A stretch of DNA of 64,000 bases from Mucilaginibacter tolerans. Lineage in GTDB: Bacteria; Bacteroidota; Bacteroidia; Sphingobacteriales; Sphingobacteriaceae. Shown in pieces: positions 35,631-44,376 of the stretch (position 1 is the first letter of the stretch; every line of letters starts with the position of its first letter). Both the position numbers and the translations under genes were made by a program. The stretch spans positions 480,077 to 544,076 of the forward strand of contig NZ_JAUMKB010000001.1 of assembly GCF_030519375.1 (NCBI RefSeq), read 5' to 3'. The notes under the pieces are model-generated. The model was given only the letters and a program-made list of their open reading frames with translations. It was not told the origin of the DNA and ran no database searches.

Positions 35631-36362
35631 ATGTTTCATAGCTTAGGAAGATATATACTCCTTTTGTGGTTAAGTTTCAGAAAACCAGAGAAATTCAAAG
35701 TCTACTGGGCCGAAGTAATGCGCGAAATGGTCTCGCAGGGGATCGGCTCATTGGGCATTATTGTTATCATTTCTGTGTTTATTGGTGCGGTGGCCACCAT
35801 ACAAACCGCCTTCCAGTTAGTGAGCGATCTTGTCCCGCGCTCGGTAGTCGGCGGCATTACCCGCGACTCGACGATATTGGAATTTAGTCCTACCATATCT
35901 GCTCTGGTGCTTGCCGGACGCATAGGTTCGAGCATTGCCTCTCAAATAGGCACCATGCGCGTTACCGAACAAATTGATGCACTGGAAATCATGGGGGTAA
36001 ATACACCCGGTTACATAGTATCACCTAAAATCATTTCAGGTGTTTCTATGGTACCTCTGTTGGTTATCGTGTCGGTGTTGCTGGGTCTTGGCGGTGGATA
36101 TCTGGCTTGTGCGGTATCTAACACCGTATCTACTGCCGATTATCTTTCCGGCCTGACTGATGGTTTTAATACAGTCATTGTTACAGTGTGCGCTGTTAAA
36201 TCGCTGGCTTTTGGCTTTATCATTACCTCCATATGCGCTTACCAGGGCTTTTATACCTCAGGTGGGGCGCTTGAAGTAGGGCAGGCTGCTACCCGCGGCG
36301 TAGTATACAGCTGTATCATGATCCTTTTTGCCGACCTGATTATCTCCAAAGTATTGCTATGA
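35631..36362 (+). CDS. MlaE-family ABC transporter permease
   Basis: The 243-residue permease has the MlaE family features: the cytoplasmic N-terminus with YWAEVMREM, then helices near 40-60, 130-155, 160-180 and 200-240, with SISALVLAGRIGSSIASQIGTMR-type sequence (residues about 91-113) and EQIDALEIMGV. MlaE/MlaF move phospholipids between the membranes and keep outer-membrane asymmetry. It overlaps the ATPase gene by 4 bases (ATGA). Confidence 0.95.
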   Translation: MFHSLGRYILLLWLSFRKPEKFKVYWAEVMREMVSQGIGSLGIIVIISVFIGAVATIQTAFQLVSDLVPRSVVGGITRDSTILEFSPTISALVLAGRIGSSIASQIGTMRVTEQIDALEIMGVNTPGYIVSPKIISGVSMVPLLVIVSVLLGLGGGYLACAVSNTVSTADYLSGLTDGFNTVIVTVCAVKSLAFGFIITSICAYQGFYTSGGALEVGQAATRGVVYSCIMILFADLIISKVLL

Positions 36363-37111
36363 TCGAAGTACAGAACATTCATAAAACCTTTGGTGAAAAC
36401 AAGGTACTGCAGGGAATCACAGCCAACTTTAAACCAGGGAAAAACAATTTGATCATTGGTGGGTCAGGTTCAGGCAAAACCACGCTGCTTAAATGCATTG
36501 TAGGGCTGCATGAGCCTACCGAAGGTAATGTATTATATGATGGTCATAACTTTACCGATATGCATTTTAGCGAGAGAGTGCATATTCGTAAAGAGATTGG
36601 CATGCTGTTTCAAAACTCTGCCTTGTTTGACTCGATGACTGTTGAGGAGAATATTATGTTTCCGCTCAATCTGTTTACCGATCAAAGTAAAGAAGAGAAA
36701 CTGGATCGGGCTAATTTCTGTTTAAAGCGCGTAAATCTCGAGGGAAAAAATAAGCTCTTCCCTTCTGAGCTGTCAGGCGGCATGAAAAAGCGTGTAGGAA
36801 TAGCCCGCGCCATTTCCATGCAGCCTAAATATTTATTTGTGGATGAACCCAACTCAGGCCTCGACCCGCTGACCTCCATCCTGATCGACGAACTTATTGC
36901 CGAACTAACCGAGGAGTATTGCATTACAACCGTGGTTGTTACGCACGATATGAATTCGGTAATGGGTATAGGCGACCACATCATATTCCTGTATAATGGT
37001 CAAAAATGGTGGGAAGGCACCAATCACGAGATTGCTCATACCGACAACAAAGAATTGAACGACTTTGTATTCGCCAGCAAATTTATGAAAGCGGCGCGTG
37101 AGAAGTTATAA
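36359..37111 (+). CDS. MlaF-family ABC transporter ATP-binding protein
   Basis: The 250-residue ATPase has Walker A GGSGSGKT at residues 34-41, Q-loop region MLFQNSALFDSM, signature LSGGMKKRV, and Walker B YLFVDEPNSGLDP with a Switch His in VTHDM. The LSGGMKKRV and FQNSALFDSM features are typical of MlaF. It is coupled to the permease. The usual next gene, mlaD (MCE domain), is absent: the next gene is a methyltransferase on the same strand after 102 bases of repeat-rich DNA. Confidence 0.95.
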   Translation: MIEVQNIHKTFGENKVLQGITANFKPGKNNLIIGGSGSGKTTLLKCIVGLHEPTEGNVLYDGHNFTDMHFSERVHIRKEIGMLFQNSALFDSMTVEENIMFPLNLFTDQSKEEKLDRANFCLKRVNLEGKNKLFPSELSGGMKKRVGIARAISMQPKYLFVDEPNSGLDPLTSILIDELIAELTEEYCITTVVVTHDMNSVMGIGDHIIFLYNGQKWWEGTNHEIAHTDNKELNDFVFASKFMKAAREKL

Positions 37112-37205
37112 GTCCTAAGTCTTGAGTCTTAAGTAATGTTTATATTTGCGACCGATTTTATTCAGTTAGCGACTTTAGACTAACAACTTAAGACTTCGAA
37201 CTTTA
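37105..37205. repeat. opposed 7-bp repeat arrays flanking a spacer
   Basis: Units gttataa, gtcctaa, gtcttga, gtcttaa lie at 37105..37132, overlapping the mlaF stop, and units gacttta, gactaac, aacttaa, gacttcg, aacttta at 37171..37205, the reverse-complement type, ahead of the methyltransferase gene. The pair may fold as a long imperfect hairpin across the 38-base spacer. Confidence 0.65.
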
Positions 37206-37213
37206 AAAAAAAA

Positions 37214-38098
37214 ATGATCCAACTTCTCACACCTACGCACTGGAAAGATTATGAGCTGATTGATTGCGGTGATTTTGAAAAGCTGGAACGTTTTGGCAAT
37301 GTCATCCTTATTCGTCCTGAGCCGCAGGCTGTATGGAGCAAGCAACTTCCACAGTCGGAATGGCAGAAGCTGCACCATATCAAATTCAAGGGTCGTTCGG
37401 CTACTTCTGGTGATTGGCTAAAAAAGAACAACAATATTCCCGACCGCTGGCACATCGAGTATAAAAACCCGGAGATCGCCATAAAATTCCGCCTGGCGCT
37501 CACATCGTTCAAACATGTTGGCATATTCCCCGAGCAGGCGGTTAATTGGGATTATTCATCGGAGATCATCAAAAAATTTAAAACACCTCAACCCAAGGTG
37601 CTTAACTTATTTGCCTACACTGGTGGCGCTTCATTAGCTGCGCAGGCGGCGGGTGCAGATACGACGCACGTTGATTCCATTAAACAGGTGGTAAACTGGG
37701 CCAATGAAAACCAGGAACTATCCGGCTTAACAAACATTCGCTGGGTGGTGGAAGATGCCTTGAAGTTTGTAAAACGCGAAGTAAAACGCGGCAAAAAGTA
37801 TAACGGCATTATTTTAGACCCTCCTGCTTACGGCCATGGACCCAATGGTGAAAAATGGAAGCTGGAAGATCAGATCAACGAGATGATGCAGGATGTGGTA
37901 CAGCTCCTTGATTCGCAGGAGCATTTCCTGATCCTGAATGCTTATTCGCTTGGCTTTTCCTCTGTCATCATCGAAAACCTCATCAGAAGCTCCTATCCGA
38001 AAGTACAAAACCTGGAAACCGGCGAGCTCTACCTGCAGGCCACATCAGGAATAAAACTTCCATTGGGTGTGTTTGGGAAGTTTTGTAAAACAAAGTAG
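37214..38098 (+). CDS. RlmI/RlmK-like class I SAM-dependent methyltransferase
   Basis: The 294-residue product has the SAM-binding motif LNLFAYTGGASLAA (residues about 133-146), VDSIKQVVNWANEN, and the catalytic motif IILDPPAYGHG near 202-212. These features are shared with the C-terminal catalytic domain of RlmI/RlmK rRNA methyltransferases. The product lacks their N-terminal PUA domain, and its N-terminal 110 residues are distinct. The target is unknown. The gene ends in TAG; the downstream open frame of an amidohydrolase remnant is in the same frame by chance. Confidence 0.85.
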   Translation: MIQLLTPTHWKDYELIDCGDFEKLERFGNVILIRPEPQAVWSKQLPQSEWQKLHHIKFKGRSATSGDWLKKNNNIPDRWHIEYKNPEIAIKFRLALTSFKHVGIFPEQAVNWDYSSEIIKKFKTPQPKVLNLFAYTGGASLAAQAAGADTTHVDSIKQVVNWANENQELSGLTNIRWVVEDALKFVKREVKRGKKYNGIILDPPAYGHGPNGEKWKLEDQINEMMQDVVQLLDSQEHFLILNAYSLGFSSVIIENLIRSSYPKVQNLETGELYLQATSGIKLPLGVFGKFCKTK

Positions 38099-38125
38099 TT
38101 TTATTATTACCCGACCTTCTTTTGG

Positions 38126-38359
38126 GCAAAGCTCCAAATCAAAGACCACGGACTGATAAAACCGGGAATATTTGCCGATATTATTATTTTTGACGACAAA
38201 GCCGTGAAAGACAAATCAATTTTTGAACACACGCATGCCTATCCGGCTGGCTTTGAGCATGTTTTGAAAAACGGATGTTTAACTGTTGATAATTTTAAAC
38301 ATAATGCTATCAGAAATGATGCTATTTTGCACGGCTCTGGATACCATGAAAATAAATAA
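38126..38359 (+). pseudogene. C-terminal remnant of an N-acyl-D-amino-acid deacylase/amidohydrolase
   Basis: The frame 38126..38359 encodes about 77 residues with no start codon and no upstream part. It reads like the last portion of a D-aminoacylase-type amidohydrolase: IKPGIFADIIIFDD, then KDKSIFEHTHAYPAGFEHVLKNG and a C-terminal ILHGSG segment, the pattern of the composite beta-domain seen at that end in the family. The catalytic half is missing, and the 5' side runs straight into the methyltransferase tail with no recognisable amidohydrolase sequence. The lipoprotein start at 38361 abuts it. This is a deletion remnant, with the gene's body lost. Confidence 0.7.
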
Positions 38360-38360
38360 A

Positions 38361-39428
38361 ATGAATATAAAAAAGATCGCTCTATCTGCCTTTGTACTTG
38401 CTTCATTAGCACTTTTTACCAATTGCAGCCAAAACGGCAGCGCCAAAACCGATAAAAGCAAACCCACCGCCAAAACGGATACAACGCCAAAAAAATCTGG
38501 TGATACTACTGTTGCTGTTGCAGCACCGGTTTCATACCCGCCAATTGATCATGCGCAGTATGATTCGCTGATGAAGAAACTGGCCCATGGTGATACAACC
38601 GGTAAATGGCCGGTAAAAAATGCACCTTACCCACTGCCCGGTGCTATATTGCCTTACAAAAGAGTCGTGGCGTTTTATGGCAACTTATATGCAAAACGTA
38701 TGGGAATTCTGGGTGAGATACCGCCAAAAGAAATGCTGGCCAAATTGAAAGGTGAAGTAAAGAACTGGGAAAAAGCTGATCCGACTACACCGGTTCAACC
38801 CGCTTTGCATTATATTGCTGTAGTTGCTCAGGGCGATCCGGGTAAAGATGGAAAATACCGCTACCGTATGCCGTTTAAGCAGATCGATACGGTATTGTCT
38901 CTTGCAAAAAAATCAGGTTCTATTGTGTTCCTTGATGTACAAGTGGCGTTGAGTAACATTCATGCCGAGCTGCCATTGCTTGAGAAATATCTGGCTATGC
39001 CGCAGGTTCATTTTGGTATGGATCCTGAGTTTTCTATGAAAGACGGTGTTACTCATCCTGGCAAAAAGATAGGTACTTATGATGCTGCTGATATTAATTA
39101 TGTATCAGACTACCTGGCCAAACTGGTAAGGAAATACAACCTGCCTCCAAAAATTTTAATTGTACACCGTTTTACCGAAAAAATGGTGACCAACTATAAA
39201 AACATCAAACTGCATCCTGAAGTACAGTTAGTAATGGATATGGACGGATGGGGCGAACCTGACCTGAAAGAAGGAACCTGGCGTTACTTTATTCATAACC
39301 AACCGGTACAGTTTGCGGGGTTCAAATTATTCTACAAAAACGATATCAAAAAACCTCCTCACCACATGCTTACCCCACAAGAGGTGTTGAAGAACAAACC
39401 TTATCCGATCTATATCCAATATCAATAA
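38361..39428 (+). CDS. lipoprotein, TIM-barrel-like, unknown function (tandem copy 1)
   Basis: From the chosen ATG the product has 355 residues; the frame is open to 38286 but that extension overlaps the remnant and spoils the leader. MNIKKIALSAFVLASLALFTNC is a lipoprotein signal with Cys 22. A Lys/Thr/Ala-rich spacer follows, then a globular domain of about 300 residues. Repeated beta-alpha features are VVAFYGN, HYIAVVAQGDPG, VFLDVQVALS, VHFGMDPEFSM, ILIVHRFTEKMV and LVMDMDGWGEP. These end-of-strand acidic motifs (Asp-Pro-Glu, Asp-Met-Asp) resemble those of TIM-barrel glycoside hydrolases or polysaccharide deacetylases. The family was not identified. It has a paralogue directly downstream. 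Confidence 0.75.
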   Translation: MNIKKIALSAFVLASLALFTNCSQNGSAKTDKSKPTAKTDTTPKKSGDTTVAVAAPVSYPPIDHAQYDSLMKKLAHGDTTGKWPVKNAPYPLPGAILPYKRVVAFYGNLYAKRMGILGEIPPKEMLAKLKGEVKNWEKADPTTPVQPALHYIAVVAQGDPGKDGKYRYRMPFKQIDTVLSLAKKSGSIVFLDVQVALSNIHAELPLLEKYLAMPQVHFGMDPEFSMKDGVTHPGKKIGTYDAADINYVSDYLAKLVRKYNLPPKILIVHRFTEKMVTNYKNIKLHPEVQLVMDMDGWGEPDLKEGTWRYFIHNQPVQFAGFKLFYKNDIKKPPHHMLTPQEVLKNKPYPIYIQYQ

Positions 39429-39458
39429 TTTAAGATAGCAGATTAGCGGAAAACACCT

Positions 39459-40547
39459 ATGAATTATAAAAACATCAGCAAAAACATTTTGATTGCAGGT
39501 GCAGTGGCCGTATTAGCTACTGCCTGTAGTCAGAACAGCAGCACTACCAAGGTGACTACAAAGTCGCCAGAAAAGAAAGCAGCCGCAGAAAGTAAAAAAG
39601 TAGAGCCTGCTAAAAAGTCTGGCGATACCGTCGTAACCAGCACCACTCCCGTTACTTATCCGCCTATAGATCACGCGCAGTATGATGCGCTGATGAAAAA
39701 ATTAGCGAATAGCGACAGCACCGGGAAATGGCCGGTTAAGAGTGCTCCCTACCCTTTACCAGGTGCTATTTTGCCCTATAAACGGGTTGTTGCATTTTAT
39801 GGCAACCTTTCCTCAAAGGGCATGGGCATTTTGGGTGAGCTTCCGCCTAATGAAATGCTAGCCAAATTAAAAGGTGAAGTAAAGAACTGGGAAAAAGCTG
39901 ATCCAACCACACCTGTACAGCCTGCCCTGCATTACATCTGTGTTGTAGCGAGCGGGGTTCCGGGTAAAGCTGGAAAATACAGAACCCGCATGCCTTTTAA
40001 CCGCATTGATACGGTAATAGCACTGGCTAAAAAAGCAAATGCAATAGTATTCCTGGATGTGCAAGTGGGTTTAGGAAGTATACGTACTGAACTGCCTGAG
40101 CTCGAAAGATTCCTAAGCCTGCCACAGGTGCATTTTGGTATGGACCCTGAGTTTTCTATGAAAGATGGTTCTCATCCGGGTAAAAAGATAGGCACTTATG
40201 ATGCGGACGATATAAATTATGTTTCAGGCTATTTGGCCGATTTGGTTAAGAAGCATAACCTCCCGCCAAAAATCCTGATCGTTCACCGTTTTACTAAAAA
40301 GATGGTGACGAACTACCAAAACATCAAACTACACAAAGAAGTACAGGTAGTGATGGATATGGATGGATGGGGCGAACCAAGCCTTAAAAATGACTCCTAT
40401 CATTTCTTTATCCATAACGAACCAGTACAGTTTACTGGCTTTAAGCTGTTTTATAAAAACGACTTGAAAAAGGCGCCGCACCACATGCTTACACCGCAGG
40501 AGGTGTTAAAATACAAGCCGGCTCCTATTTATATACAATATCAATAG
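39459..40547 (+). CDS. lipoprotein, TIM-barrel-like, unknown function (tandem copy 2)
   Basis: The 362-residue product is a tandem paralogue of the preceding gene, 30 bases downstream and surely in the same operon. It has a lipoprotein signal (Cys 23 in LATAC), a longer Lys/Ser/Ala-rich spacer, and the same globular domain, with VHFGMDPEFSM, IGTYDADDINYV, ILIVHRFTKKMV and VVMDMDGWGEP kept. The differences lie in the spacer and on the surface (for example, RTELPELERFL against AELPLLEKYL). The two were generated by duplication and retained, which suggests separate substrates or partners. Confidence 0.75.
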   Translation: MNYKNISKNILIAGAVAVLATACSQNSSTTKVTTKSPEKKAAAESKKVEPAKKSGDTVVTSTTPVTYPPIDHAQYDALMKKLANSDSTGKWPVKSAPYPLPGAILPYKRVVAFYGNLSSKGMGILGELPPNEMLAKLKGEVKNWEKADPTTPVQPALHYICVVASGVPGKAGKYRTRMPFNRIDTVIALAKKANAIVFLDVQVGLGSIRTELPELERFLSLPQVHFGMDPEFSMKDGSHPGKKIGTYDADDINYVSGYLADLVKKHNLPPKILIVHRFTKKMVTNYQNIKLHKEVQVVMDMDGWGEPSLKNDSYHFFIHNEPVQFTGFKLFYKNDLKKAPHHMLTPQEVLKYKPAPIYIQYQ

Positions 40548-40564
40548 TTGTGTCCATAGTCGAA

Positions 40565-40596
40565 AGTCCATGGAACATAGCAACACACCATGGACT
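40565..40596. repeat. inverted repeat with word ccatgga
   Basis: The arms agtccatgg and ccatggact (9 bp) flank a 14-base loop, 18 bases after the second lipoprotein gene. More of the same words (gtccatag, accatcgacc, gtggtctat) surround it. It may act as a terminator of the lipoprotein pair. Confidence 0.55.
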
Positions 40597-40624
40597 ATTG
40601 ACCATCGACCGTGGTCTATAAACA

Positions 40625-41587
40625 ATGATCAAATTCGGCATTATCGGTTGTGGGCGCATCAGTCACAGGTTTGTGCAGGGTGTCAGGGCTGTTGATGGTG
40701 CTGAGTTAACTGCAGCCTGGTCAAGGCGGGCCGGGAGTGTTGAACAGTTCGTAAATCAATATGGCGGTATAGTCTGTACCAGTTTAGCCGATCTGCTTTC
40801 AAGCGATATCGATGCGGTTTATATCGCAACGCTTCCCGATAGTCATGCAGAATATAGCATCGCTGCCTTAAATGCGGGCAAACATGTTTTGTGTGAAAAG
40901 CCTGCCACCGTAAATCTTGCTCAACTAGAACCGGTGCTGGAATTAGCCAAACAAAAAGGCTTGCTATTTATGGAAGGGATGAAGCCGCCATTCTATCCAT
41001 TGTATCAGAAGCTCAAAGAATATTTACAAAAAGACCCGATCGGAACAATAGGTTACGTCCGTGCAGGCTCAGCGGTAATGGATTGCCCGCCTGAACATCC
41101 GAATTATAATTATGACCTCATCGGCGGTGGTATTATGCAGATAGCGCCTTATGAAGCTTTCCTGGCATTGGACTGGCTCGGCCCGATGACCGGCTTGCAA
41201 GCAATGGGGCGTTTTAGCGGCCAGCAGGTCGATATGTTCTCCATCTTCCAGACACAGCACGACCAGGGATTTGCCCAGTTGTACTGTGGCTTCGATATGC
41301 ATGGCAAGGGTGATGCATTGATCGTTGGCCAATTGGGCCACGTTACCATTCACAAAAACTGGTGGAATCCCGCCAAAGCTGCTATAGAATATTTAGACGG
41401 ACGGGTTGTTGAACTGGATGAGCCCTTCACTGACGGCGGACTTAATTATGAGATAGAACATTTCTGCGAATTGATACGCAATAGGCAAACTGAGAGTCCT
41501 ATTATTACTCATGAATTATCCCGGCAAATGATCGCTATGCTGGAACAAGCGAGGATGCAGATTGGGTTGAGGTTTAAGGGAGAATAA
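40625..41587 (+). CDS. Gfo/Idh/MocA family oxidoreductase
   Basis: The 320-residue product has an N-terminal Rossmann fold with GIIGCGRISHRF (residues 4-15), YIATLPDSHAEY, and CEKPATVN near 93-100, the usual Lys-bearing motif (EKP) of the family. The C-terminal half matches the GFO/IDH/MocA alpha-beta domain. Such enzymes oxidise or reduce sugar or polyol substrates with NAD(P). Substrate unknown. No sugar-catabolic partner flanks it. The gene is convergent with the ABC permease gene (5-base gap). Confidence 0.93.
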   Translation: MIKFGIIGCGRISHRFVQGVRAVDGAELTAAWSRRAGSVEQFVNQYGGIVCTSLADLLSSDIDAVYIATLPDSHAEYSIAALNAGKHVLCEKPATVNLAQLEPVLELAKQKGLLFMEGMKPPFYPLYQKLKEYLQKDPIGTIGYVRAGSAVMDCPPEHPNYNYDLIGGGIMQIAPYEAFLALDWLGPMTGLQAMGRFSGQQVDMFSIFQTQHDQGFAQLYCGFDMHGKGDALIVGQLGHVTIHKNWWNPAKAAIEYLDGRVVELDEPFTDGGLNYEIEHFCELIRNRQTESPIITHELSRQMIAMLEQARMQIGLRFKGE

Positions 41588-41592
41588 TCTCG

Positions 41593-43971
41593 CTATTCCT
41601 TTATACTATTAATTGGATTTGCCATTGCTGCCTTTACCGACTGAAAGCTAACTGTGAACAATGCAATAAATAGGGCAGAAGCTCCCGAGAGAAGGAATAC
41701 CCATACCGGTATATTTATGCGATATGCAAATTCTTGTAACCAGCTATACATAGCCCACCAAGATATCGGCGAGGCTACCAGTAATGCAATTACTATCAGC
41801 CTGACAAAATCTTTGGATAGCATGGCGGTTATGCTGCCTGCTGATGCACCTAATACTTTTCGTATGCCGATTTCCTTCTTGCGTTGTGCAGTGTTAAAGG
41901 CTGATAATCCTAGCAATCCAAGACAGGATATCATAATAGCGATAATTGCAAAGCAAATAAAAAGGCTGCCAAACCGTTGTTGAGCAATGTACTGATGGTT
42001 GTAAGCATCATCCGCAAAAAAATAAATGAATGGCAGCGAAGGCGCCAAATTTTTCCATTCCGATTCCAGCTTGGCTACCGTAGCACTGACATTAGTGGAA
42101 GTAATATCAATAGTTATATTGGTTAGGTGACTAGCATCAACTCTTAAGGTCAGCGGCTGTACTTTTTCTAAAAAAGAATGGTTATGAAAATCTTTTACAA
42201 CACCCACTATTGTTCCGTGGTGGTTGAGTTGGGTAAAGCGCTTGCCGATGGCATCATTTGGATTGATAAAGCCCAGACTTTTTAACATGGCTTCGTTAAT
42301 CAGCATAGACTTCATGGAGTCGGCAACTAAATTTTGAGAGAAAGCCCGTCCGGCTATAACATTGATCTTAAACTGTTTCAAGAAATTGTTATCGATAAAA
42401 TAAACATCCGATTTTTGCTGCTGATTTCCGCCTTTGCTATTTTCAATGACCGTATTAAACTGATTATTCGGTGTGCCCGGAATGGAAGATGAGAAGCTAA
42501 CCTTGCTAACCCCGGGAATACGCATCAATTGTTGTTTCACCCTGTCTATGCGCTGATTTATGCGGCTGTCGAATTGATAGTCAACTACCAGTTTGTGTTC
42601 CTTTTGAAAACCCAGTTGCTGGTTCTGCATAAAGTTGAGTTGCATATAAACAACGGCAGTTGCGATGATCAGAAATATCGAAATAGAGAACTGTACCACC
42701 ACCAACGAACGTCGTAAAATAAGTCCGGTGCCGGATGAACCCGTTTTCCCTTTCAGGCTACTGATCGGTTTAAACCCTGACAGGAATAAGGCAGGGTACG
42801 TCCCCGATAAAATGCCCACAATTATCGAGATCAGGAAAAGCGATAAAATATTTTGAATATTCCGGAAGATGCTATCTGCTACCACCGTACCAACCAATTG
42901 ATTAAACAATGGCAACAACAACATGGCAAATAGCAAAGCGATGATAAAAGCGATAAGACCCAGCATGATCGCATCCATAAAAAATTGCAGCACCAATTGG
43001 TAATTTGATGCGCCGAACACTTTACGAACTCCTATTTCTTTAGCCCTTTGCAGAGACAATGCAGTAGTGAGATTTATGAAATTGAAGCAAGCAATAAACA
43101 ACACCAATACGGCTATGATAGATATAATGTAAATATTGGTAATGCTACCACTTTCGGAAGTGCCGGTGCGGTGCCCGCGTGGTTTACCGTATAAATAAAC
43201 CTTCTTTAATGGTTCAAGCGCCAGTTGGTATTTAAATTCGCTTTGATTGAAATTGGCTTTTACAAAAGCAGGAAACTTTGCCTGCAGATCAGCTCCAGAC
43301 TGACCGGGTTGCAACAACAAATAAGTATAAAATCCGAAGCGCGTCCAGTTACGGCTCCATTCGTCATCAACCAAAGTTGTTATCGAAAAAATAATGTCGA
43401 CACGCAGATGCGAGTTGTAAGGAATATCTTTCATTATTCCGGTCACAACAGCTTTGGTCTGCCCATTTATCATCATAGTTTGCCCAATGGGGTCGCTATT
43501 GCCGAAATATTTTTTTGCAGCAGTTTCGGAAAGCACCACTTTGCAGGGAGCATCAAATATGTGCCCGATATTACCCCGCAGCAACGGCCAGGTAAATATT
43601 TTAAATACAGAAGAATCGGCATAAGCTACCTCCTCCTTCGTGGCATTATTGGGATTGCTTTGAAGGATCATATCGTCCATAAAAACACGGGCCATATCCT
43701 TAACTCCGGGGTAAACCGCTTTAATTGCCGGGCCCATTGGGGTAGACGTGCTTTCGTAATTGGTGCCTGAGGATGTCTTTATATCGGTTACAAGACGATA
43801 GATATTATCCGCTTTCCGGTTATAGCTATCCCTGCTCAATTCGAATTGAACATAAAACAGGGCAAAAAAGCATACGCTTATCCCGGTTGCCAAACCGATT
43901 ATATTGATAAAAGAAAAGATTTTATGGCTAAGGAAATAGCGGAAGCTAGTTTTAAAATAATGTTTAAGCAT
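41593..43971 (-). CDS. MacB/FtsX-like ABC transporter permease
   Basis: The 792-residue protein has the layout of two FtsX-type units: a helix near residue 20-40, a periplasmic MacB-like domain, three helices (about 285-400), a second periplasmic domain after a helix near 430, and three C-terminal helices. The cytoplasmic motif KEIGVRKVFGAS at one end and KEIGIRKVLGAS at the other are the family mark. The start at 43971 (MLKHYFKTSFRYF) is preferred to 43992, whose extra seven residues are unlike the family. No ATPase partner adjoins, so it may share one encoded elsewhere. Confidence 0.92.
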   Translation of the reverse strand: MLKHYFKTSFRYFLSHKIFSFINIIGLATGISVCFFALFYVQFELSRDSYNRKADNIYRLVTDIKTSSGTNYESTSTPMGPAIKAVYPGVKDMARVFMDDMILQSNPNNATKEEVAYADSSVFKIFTWPLLRGNIGHIFDAPCKVVLSETAAKKYFGNSDPIGQTMMINGQTKAVVTGIMKDIPYNSHLRVDIIFSITTLVDDEWSRNWTRFGFYTYLLLQPGQSGADLQAKFPAFVKANFNQSEFKYQLALEPLKKVYLYGKPRGHRTGTSESGSITNIYIISIIAVLVLFIACFNFINLTTALSLQRAKEIGVRKVFGASNYQLVLQFFMDAIMLGLIAFIIALLFAMLLLPLFNQLVGTVVADSIFRNIQNILSLFLISIIVGILSGTYPALFLSGFKPISSLKGKTGSSGTGLILRRSLVVVQFSISIFLIIATAVVYMQLNFMQNQQLGFQKEHKLVVDYQFDSRINQRIDRVKQQLMRIPGVSKVSFSSSIPGTPNNQFNTVIENSKGGNQQQKSDVYFIDNNFLKQFKINVIAGRAFSQNLVADSMKSMLINEAMLKSLGFINPNDAIGKRFTQLNHHGTIVGVVKDFHNHSFLEKVQPLTLRVDASHLTNITIDITSTNVSATVAKLESEWKNLAPSLPFIYFFADDAYNHQYIAQQRFGSLFICFAIIAIMISCLGLLGLSAFNTAQRKKEIGIRKVLGASAGSITAMLSKDFVRLIVIALLVASPISWWAMYSWLQEFAYRINIPVWVFLLSGASALFIALFTVSFQSVKAAMANPINSIKE

Positions 43972-44076
43972 ACTGCAGCAATTTCTTCTCACAAGATAAA
44001 AGTTTTGAGGGAAGATACCGGATGTTTATTTGAAATGAAACTCGTGGCTGTGTATTGATTATACCTTTATTTAAAT

Positions 44077-44337
44077 TTAGCCTATCCGACTAGTCCATAT
44101 ATTTTCAAAAATATCAACGCCATGGTGAATCACACGATATGAGCTTTTGTCATCAATTATACTTACGACTATTTTGTTGTCATCGATGCTATGCCGCAAT
44201 AAGACACTGTCCAAACTGGAATTAAAGGCAATTGTCACCTCATCATTGGGTTGCAAATAAAACTCAAAACATTCGGGCTCATGTATTATAATTAATCCCT
44301 TTTCCGAACTATTTTAAATATTAAAGGATGATGTCAT
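44077..44337 (-). pseudogene. small gene interrupted by a TAA codon, unknown family
   Basis: The 425-base gap between the permease and the beta-galactosidase holds one frame that reads like a real small protein. An ATG at 44335..44337 starts a 7-codon peptide, then TAA at 44314..44316, then 78 open codons in the same frame with no ATG, GTG or TTG at their beginning. The encoded sequence has the globular pattern HEPECFEF, QPNDEVTIAF, NKIVVSIIDD, VIHHGVDIFEN. The whole would be an 86-residue protein with one nonsense codon at position 8. I do not recognise the family. Confidence 0.5.
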
Positions 44338-44376
44338 AGACAGGTGATTTATTTATCTATTTAAAAATGACAATTA

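Noticed and set aside
37214..38359. Methyltransferase and downstream amidohydrolase frame as a fusion with a recoded TAG
   Set aside because: The frames match by chance, and the two families are unrelated; the amidohydrolase piece lacks its catalytic part.
43225..43770. A 181-codon plus-strand open frame inside the MacB/FtsX permease gene
   Set aside because: Antisense to well conserved permease motifs; a by-product of the codon composition.
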